Shown here piece by piece: positions 57,208 to 64,000 of a DNA stretch of 64,000 nucleotides. Source of the stretch: Anaeramoeba flamelloides (Eukaryota > Metamonada > Anaeramoebidae). The DNA lies in contig JANTQA010000026.1 in NCBI GenBank assembly GCA_027625915.1, positions 7,626,001-7,690,000 of the forward strand, given 5' to 3'. The position numbers were made by a program, and so were the translations under genes. Position 1 is the first letter of the stretch, and each line of letters starts with the position of its first letter. The notes under the pieces are model-generated. The model was not told where the DNA came from and did not search any database. It worked only from the letters and a program-made list of their open reading frames with translations.

Positions 57208-58225
57208 TTAACAACACCAACCACTGTCCTCTTTTTCTTTTGTTTCTCCTTGATTGTTAAGTTGGATGTCAACCACATTTTGCTTGTTGGAGAATCTTTT
57301 CGAACGTTTTTTTGACTTTTTTTCATTATTCATGATTGCAAGCGTCACTTTATTAAACAATTGCTTAATATTTGTCCCTGTCTTTGCTGAGGTTTCAAAA
57401 TGGATAAACCCCTTTTCTTGTGCTTTTTTTTCAAATTCTTCGGTTGATATTTTTCGTTGATCGGTTAGATCTGTTTTATTTCCAACATAAAAAATAATTA
57501 CATCTTCGCCACGTATCTCTTTCACAGTTTGTAACCAAAAATCAAGATTTTCAAAACTTTCTGTGTCTAAAGATTAAAAATTGAAATGATCAAACAAAAC
57601 ATAAAAGAAATTGAAAAAAAAAAAAAAAACAAAAGATCAAAAAGAAATTAAAAAAAAAGTTGTTTTGTTTTGGAATAAAAAAAAAAGAAAAAGATCAATT
57701 CGTTACTTGTGACATCATAAACTATGACAGCAAGAGAAGAGTTTCTAATGTATGAAGGTAATAAACAACGAAATCTTTCTTGCCCAGCTAAAAAATATTT
57801 GGATTATAGGGTTCGAAAGATCACAAAAAAACATCAAATGTTGAAAGTTTTATTTTGTTGGTATATTTTCGGAAGACAATAAACACAAAGATACACAATT
57901 TGAAATTGTCCAAATTTGAAATAATAGAATTTTATGGGGAAAAGTTGTGTGTTTGAAAGTTTGGTTGTTTATTTTAGGAAGGAGAGAAAAGGAAATTAAT
58001 GGGTGTTTGTTTTTGTAAGAAAAAATTTTTGATAGGTTTTTATTTACCTGTGTCCCATAGTTGAAGTCGTATTGATTGGTTTTCGATATTAATTGTTTTG
58101 GAAAGAAAATCAACTCCTACCGTAGATTGTGTGTCAGGATCAAATGATTGGTAAATAAATCTTGTAATTATTGAAGTTTTCCCGACCCCTTCGTCACCAA
58201 TAAAACAAATTTTAAATTTGTTCAT
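57208..58225 (-). CDS. Rab6-like small GTPase
   Basis: Three exons on the minus strand: 58225-58048, 57787-57707, 57566-57208 (178, 81, 359 nt), all GT-AG and in phase, 205 residues. P-loop GDEGVGKT (10-17); switch I and RabF1 region [20 protein letters not shown] recreated exactly across the first splice; then [26 protein letters not shown] (G4) and ETSAKTGTN (G5). The C-terminus is GWCC, a double-cysteine geranylgeranylation signal. FLSKT, RLQLWDTAGQERFR and PSYIRNS are typical of Rab6, which acts in retrograde Golgi and endosome-to-Golgi traffic. Length equals that of Rab6 (about 208). Assignment to the Rab family is certain; to the Rab6 branch very likely. Confidence 0.93.
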
Positions 58226-58963
58226 TTGTTATAAATTCCAAGTTTAATTACTAGAAAAAATGAATGCACTATAACTGCAAATAACTTTTAATTAAAGAAC
58301 ATATGTTCTTAAATCATTATGTTAATCTCTTTTTTTTTTGTTTAACTTTAAATAATTGAGAATAGTTTATGATACTTCGTTTAAGATGAGAGTTTAATTT
58401 TTGATCCAACTCAACTTTTAAAAGTGTAAAAATTATTAAATTTATTTCAAAACATGGTCTTCCTAAGAAAATGTGAAACTAAACTTTCTTGTTGTGTACT
58501 TGATATTAAGTCTTTGATTGAAATAATCTTTCATCAAAAGATCAATAATTCTGAATTTATTTTATTAAAAATATTTTTCCTCAAAAAATCAAGTTAGTGA
58601 AGCATTCATTCTTATCAATAAATATTATTATAAAAGTTAATTATACTCAAAATAAGTATATTTTGTTTATCCACTACACTGTCTCAAGTTGTTGAAGAAA
58701 GGTTAAATTTCCAAAAGGTATGACAAAGTAGACATACATATATTAAGAATTTTGTGATTGTCAAATAACTCTGAAAAAATTGTCAAATGGATTTTAAAAG
58801 GAAAAAAGTGGTAAATGTTCTCATTTTCCAATATTTTATAATATCTTTTTTCCTTTGTTTTAAAACAAAAACCAAGTCTAAAAATTAGATTGATTATTAG
58901 ATTTAAAATTGAATTCAAAACAACAAATTAAAACAAAATTTATGTCACTTTTTTGAATTTTTA

Positions 58964-59161
58964 CAGTCAGTTCCACTTTTAAGGCACAAACTATCAACTA
59001 AATTTAAGGCACAATAATAATCCCAAATTACCGCACAAAATTCAGTTTCTAGTAAAAATAAATTGTTAAAAAAAAATATTACAAATTTTGTGCCTTAATT
59101 TGAGATTTTATTGTGCCTTAAATTTCGTTGAAAGTTTGTGCCTTAAAAGTGAAACTGACTG
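58964..59161. mobile_element. CAGTCAG-family palindromic MITE, copy d
   Basis: 198 bp, CAGTCAGTTCCACTTTTAAG to AGTGAAACTGACTG, TA on both sides. The left arm has several differences (ACTATCAACTAAATTT) while the right arm matches the consensus, showing that the arms drift independently. Confidence 0.88.
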
Positions 59162-59555
59162 TATTTCTTAATTGCAAACATTAGTAAAATGTAATTTTTT
59201 CGATTTTTTATTGATATACTTTTTCTATTCAGGTGAAATTGGTCTCAAGATTATACTAATAATTTTATTAATTCAGTTTGCCAAATTTCTGTTTCATATA
59301 TTCATTGATCAGTGAATATAGTTCAAAAATAATTCAAAAATTTTGCTCTTTACTACCATTATACTATTAAAACCTAAGTAAATTTTTTTTACCAGGATTT
59401 GAAATTGATATTCATTATTGGATTTTGTTATTTACCAAGCTTTTTGAATATATTCTGAAAAGTTTTTACATTGGAAAGTAGACATTTAAACAATAACAAA
59501 AATACTCTAAAATTGGTTATAGACAGAGTTTAACGAATTTTTGAGTGATGATTGC

Positions 59556-59750
59556 CAGTTCGACTTTTAAGGTAGAAACTTTAAACGAAATTTAAGGCAA
59601 AAAAAAAAAAATCCAAAATTAAGGCACAATATTCAAATTCTAGTAAAATCATCTGTAAAAAAAAAAAATGCCAAATTTTGTACACTAATTCGAGATTGTT
59701 TTGAGCTTTAAATTTAGTTGAAACTTTGAACCTTAAATTCGAAAACAACT
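59556..59750. mobile_element. CAGTCAG-family MITE, decayed copy
   Basis: CAGTTCGACTTTTAAGGTAG at the left, CTTAAATTCGAAAACAACTA at the right, with AAGGCACAATATTC and TTCTAGTAAAATCA inside. The ends are eroded. Confidence 0.6.
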
Positions 59751-62700
59751 ATATAAAATAGACCAAAATTTCAATAAATAGAGTTCAATTTAAAAAAAAT
59801 ATTGAAAAAAATTTAGTTCAACTACCTTTTTTATTACAATTAATTCAATTTTCAAAACATTTTAAATCAATAAAATATTACAAAATCGACATTTTGGCCC
59901 TGAATATTTAAATTTGAATGAATAAAATTCTCTATTTAAAGAGGATTAATAATAACTGAAAAGGATAAAATTGACGTAAAAACTTGAAGACATTTTTTTT
60001 AATTTATCAATCGGATCAAAATTAAATTTACAAAGGAATTTTTTTTCAAATAACAAATAATAAAAAATCAACCCAGTTTTGTAATTCCAGTAAGTTAAGT
60101 TTACCAAACAACATCCAATCATTTTTTTTTTCTTTTTTAATATAAAATTAAAGAATAATCTACTTTATTGTTTAACATAGTGTATATCTTTATTATATTA
60201 TGTTTTCTCTGATGAATTGGCACCAAATACTCTTGAATGTTAGACAAAATAAAAATTATAAGCGATTTAAAAATTTGTTATTTCTTATCTCAAAAAAAAA
60301 ATAAAAATAATAATTATTTAACTGTAATATAAATAGTCAAGATAATAACCCTTTTTAAAAACCAAAAATCAAATTCTTGTTTTTTTTTTTAGGAATTTTT
60401 TTTTGTAAATAATTTTAAAATTATATTTTGAAAAATAATTTTTAAAAAGTGAAAATTGTATTTTCAGTAAAAAAATATAATATAGTCAAACCACGAGAAA
60501 CGTGAAAGAATTTTTAAGTTTTCAAATAGGGAAATGATAAAGATGATAAATTTAATTTAAAGGGAGAAATGGGTAAACGAAAAGACATCATTCTTTCACC
60601 CCTTTTAATTTGGTTTTGTTTATAAATTTGAGTAATTATAATAATTCTCACTTAAATAAATTAGATGATACTTATTGGGCAATAAAACTGATTTGGAATA
60701 TTTATATTTAATTTTATTTTGAAGTTGAAAACATATTCAAAAATTAATAAAAATAATTTTTTTTTATAAAATCAAAATCAAAAAAAAAACAAGAATAATG
60801 AATAAATTTCGGTGCCTTTTTTGAATATATTAATATATTGAGACAAAAATGATAAATTTTTGAGGAAAAGTTGATTTTGTATATATATTTGAAAATAGAG
60901 ATTTAAATTCAATATTATAATATTTTTTTTCTACTAATATATTTATTATCCGGTTGGATTGTAAAATGTTTTAAACCTTTTCTGGTTTTTAAAGTTGGTA
61001 AATAATCAATACTAAGAAATAGAATATTACAATTTAACATGAATTATAATTATTATTATTTTTTTTGATTTTTGGTGTAAATTATTATCTTCCTAGAATC
61101 ATATTTTAAGTTTAGACAATAATAATAAAAAAAAAAAAAAAAAGAGTATTGGATGAAATTTATAAATATAAATTATTTATTGTGAGAGTAGTAATTGACG
61201 AAATTTTTATCAAAAGAAGAAAAATATAAAAAGAAAAATAATTCAAATGTTAATATGAAAAATAATTTATCCTTAACATATCCAAATTAAAAACGTAACA
61301 ACTGTAATTCGGTTTTTTTAAATATTTTGAAATCAAAAGAATTTTTTTATTAATTTTTTTTATATTTCATAAATTAAAAAAAAAAACGGTTATTAGCAAT
61401 ATTTCTCCTGAATTAATAGGCGGGTGTGAGAAAAATTATCAATAATAAATAAAAAATCCAAAATTTGTGATGAATAATTGTTATTCAGTTGTACTTTATT
61501 AGTTTTTTTAATTGAATAAAATTGAGATCAATCTTAAGTTTTACTAATTTGATTTTTTCCATTTTTTGCCTGATTATATATTCTTTATATTGAGGAGTAG
61601 ATTTATAAAGAAAAAAGATCAAGTAGTTACTTACTAATACCAGAAAACTGAAACACAAAAGTACGAATAACTTGAAAATAAAATCTAAAAAAAAAAAAGC
61701 AAAGGCTAAAAATTACTAAAGGTTTAATGCAAATCAGATCAAAAAAGGAAAGAAATTACAATACTTTAATAAATATCCCCAAAATAACATTCATGATCAA
61801 TTATCAAATTAAATTAAATTAATCAAAGGTGTCGTGGCTGTGGTTTTAGAAGTTCTTAATTAAGTATGAAATTATTTTTTTTTGATTTTTTACCAATTGC
61901 TTCTTATAAACCCTTTTTAAATTTCTTTTTTTCTTTTTTCCATTCCTTTTTCTCTTTTCAATTTTTTGTTTTTACTATTTAAACATAAAAAAAAAAAACA
62001 AAATGGGGTATGTCTTTCCTTGAAAAAGCCCGAAATCTATGATTTTAAGCTTAAATTACCTTCGAGGAAATTTAAAGTGAAAACATATTTAGAGTATAAT
62101 ATATACTTATTTCATGAATATATAAAATTTTTACTGTTTTTTTTTAATTTAAAAAAAAAATAGACACCTCTCGAAGTAAGGTGCTTATTAATTAAATTTA
62201 TATTTTTTTCTTTTACTATTACCAGTATTTTTTATTTTCGATTTTTTCCTATTATTTTTTCTTTTTTACTTTATTTTTTCTAAACATTTTCAATTTAATG
62301 AAAGATTACATACAAGCAAAATAAATTTCATAATTTTGATAAATATGAATCCACAATAAATTTACAAATTTTGAAGATTGAAAAAAACTGAATAAAAACT
62401 AAATTCTTATTTTATCAACATTGACTAATTATAAATAACCCCTGTTAATATCCTTTCACCCATTATAAATATTTAACTTGTGGTTTTTTTTTCAGCTTTG
62501 AATATCGGAAAATTGAAAGATACACATAAACACTTAGTCCGGATTTAAATTGGGTTTGGACTAATAGAAAGTTTCAAAAATATTGAATTCTTTTTTTTCA
62601 AAAATTTATCCAAAATTCCAAATTTATGAGAGAATTATAATTTCGTTTTAAAAATTGAAAAAAAAATTCAAAAAAGATCTTTGTCGCATTTTTTGAGTTA

Positions 62701-62783
62701 AAATCGAAGAAAGTTTTTTTTAATCATCAAATATCTTCATAATTCTTTTTTATAATTTATTAAATTTATTTCTTATTTACCAT

Positions 62784-63209
62784 TGTGGTAAAAAAGTGAA
62801 ACTGGAAAAAAAGTGAAACACAGTTTTTAATTGGGAACCTTACTAAAAATTCAAAGTAAGATCAATGAAAAAAAGAATAAATAAATAAATAAAGACAAAA
62901 TGAAGTATTCGTCACAATAACAGTTTTTTAAATACTATCTTTTATTAGGGGTTTTTCTTTGATTGATCAATTATTAAAAATTTGTTCAAAAAATTGACTA
63001 TTTTTAAGATCTCCAAAACTACAAGAACAATTTCGATAAATCAAGTTGATTTAAATTGTATTTGTTGGGTTGATTGAAAATAATATAATGGGTTATTATT
63101 TGAAGTTAATTGGTTTCTTCTTTTTATTGATTTTACTTTTCATTTTCAATAATGTTCCCAATTAAAAACCTTGTTTCACTTTTTTTCCAGTTTCACTTTT
63201 TTTCCACAA
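62784..63209. mobile_element. MITE with TTGTGG ends
   Basis: About 426 bp with long inverted ends: TTGTGGTAAAAAAGTGAAAC and GTTTCACTTTTTTTCCACAA. Each end holds two GTGAAACNGGAAAAAAA-type units and an inner AATTGGGAAC/GTTCCCAATT. Non-coding interior; part of it (AATAACAGTTTTTTAAATAC, TTTTTCTTTGATTGATCAA) is related in inverted orientation to 40380-40700 in the RasGAP intron. Confidence 0.75.
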
Positions 63210-63421
63210 CAGTTATGTGTTGTTTTCATTTTTTTGGTTTTTTTCTGTTATAACGACAAATAACCAATATTTTGAACAATATTTAAATTTTTGTCATGGT
63301 AAAAGTTAAAAACATTGCTTATTCACACGACTCTACTGACCTTTTTCTTTGGTTTTTGATTTTATGAACTCAGAATTTTATATGAAATGAATCAGACAGA
63401 ATTGAAAAAATAAGTATAGTA

Positions 63422-63882
63422 GGGAAAAAAATACCGGACATGAAAAAAATCCCGGACAAGATTTTTAATTGTGAATATTAGTAAAATTTTTGTCTAATTT
63501 CAATGAAATCCTTATTATAAATAACCAATTTTTTTATGAGATTAGTAATAAACCTACCTAAAGTTCATCAAAGTAAGGTGTCTCTAGAATACTTGAGTAA
63601 TTGTTTGATAACCTAATGTTGATCAACTTTTTTTGAAAAACAATCCAGTTTTATTGAGGTTTACTAGAGTTTGGAAAATGATAATTTTTCTTCTTGTTTT
63701 TTGATTGGTTGAATGGTGTTTTGAACAAGTGTGATTTCATCAATCATCATTCTAATAAGTGGGGGGTTTATAATTGAAAAAGTTCGATTCTTAAAAAAAG
63801 GAATTTGATTGTAAATAGCTGAAATTACATAATAATTTTACTAATATTCACAATTAAAAATCTTGTCCGGTATTTTTTTCAC
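63422..63882 (+). mobile_element. CCGGACA-family MITE, best copy
   Basis: 461 bp. The left end GGGAAAAAAATACCGGACAT is followed by a second internal CCCGGACAAGATTTTTAATTG; the right end CAATTAAAAATCTTGTCCGG then TATTTTTTTCAC. Terminal inversion is about 50 bases when the internal repeat is counted. No frame. Relatives at 20150-20630 (inverted) and 54488-54785 (partial). Confidence 0.8.
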
Positions 63883-64000
63883 TGCTATATATCATTAAAT
63901 TTTATCCCCTTAATATTTCAACTACAAGCTTAAAAACTAAGTATTGTTTTCCAAATTAGATTCTTCCAACTTGACACCTTTAAAACAATAGTTTTCTAGT

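Larger units (their letters stand above)
58226..64000. other. Terminal gene-free repeat region
   Basis: No exon with family signatures in the last 5.8 kb. Holds two CAGTCAG-family elements, a TTGTGG-ended element and the best CCGGACA-family copy; the rest is simple AT-rich sequence. Confidence 0.5.

Overview
This is AT-rich nuclear DNA from a unicellular eukaryote. Genes are interrupted by GT-AG spliceosomal introns, use the standard code, and carry Asn-, Lys- and Asp-rich runs. The gene set (Ndc80, dynamin, PAQR receptor, heterotrimeric G-alpha, Rab6-like GTPase, PH/SH3/RasGAP protein) fits an amoeboid or flagellated protist. The richness in GTPase signalling and the Asn runs resemble Anaeramoeba or Amoebozoa, but that placement is inference; nothing here fixes the taxon.

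Layout from left to right. A dispersed-repeat copy starts the window, followed by an NDC80/HEC1 kinetochore gene (minus), a tRNA-Pro(UGG) (minus), and a two-exon gene (plus) for a secreted protein with a domain otherwise typical of bacterial beta-propeller (SBBP) proteins. A repeat-filled 4-kb gap follows. A dynamin gene (minus, 9462-17737) has three exons with consistent phases and a 5.8-kb intron. After another repeat-rich gap come a four-exon phosphopantetheine adenylyltransferase gene (minus, 21483-27474) and, divergently, an intronless PAQR/adiponectin-receptor-like gene (plus). A decayed LINE-like reverse transcriptase relic lies before a 10.7-kb gene (minus, 31620-42347) whose two exons encode about 2844 residues: roughly six alternating PH and SH3-like modules ending in a RasGAP domain. 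A 6-kb stretch of transposon relics separates it from a G-protein alpha subunit gene (minus, 48243-53193 at least). A three-exon Rab6-like gene (minus) lies at 57208-58225. The last 5.8 kb holds only repeats.

Space outside exons is dominated by short non-autonomous elements. The best defined is a 197-198 bp, almost fully palindromic element flanked by TA (Tc1/mariner style), with four well-preserved and several decayed copies. Others are a second TA-flanked family with CCCTAATAAA ends and iterated TTATAAC motifs, a family with CCGGACA ends, foldback elements, and clusters of tandem hairpins built on CGTTAGGTTTTTTTT. Two nested insertions are visible. Several longer non-coding dispersed repeats (0.35-1.3 kb) occur in two or three copies.

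The genes do not form one pathway, but several bear on membrane and small-GTPase biology: dynamin (membrane scission), Rab6-like (Golgi traffic), G-alpha (receptor signalling), PAQR (membrane receptor or ceramidase) and the PH/SH3/RasGAP protein (Ras control at membranes). Exon boundaries were worked out by hand from GT/AG sites, reading-frame phase and family conservation; single-base errors in boundaries are possible.
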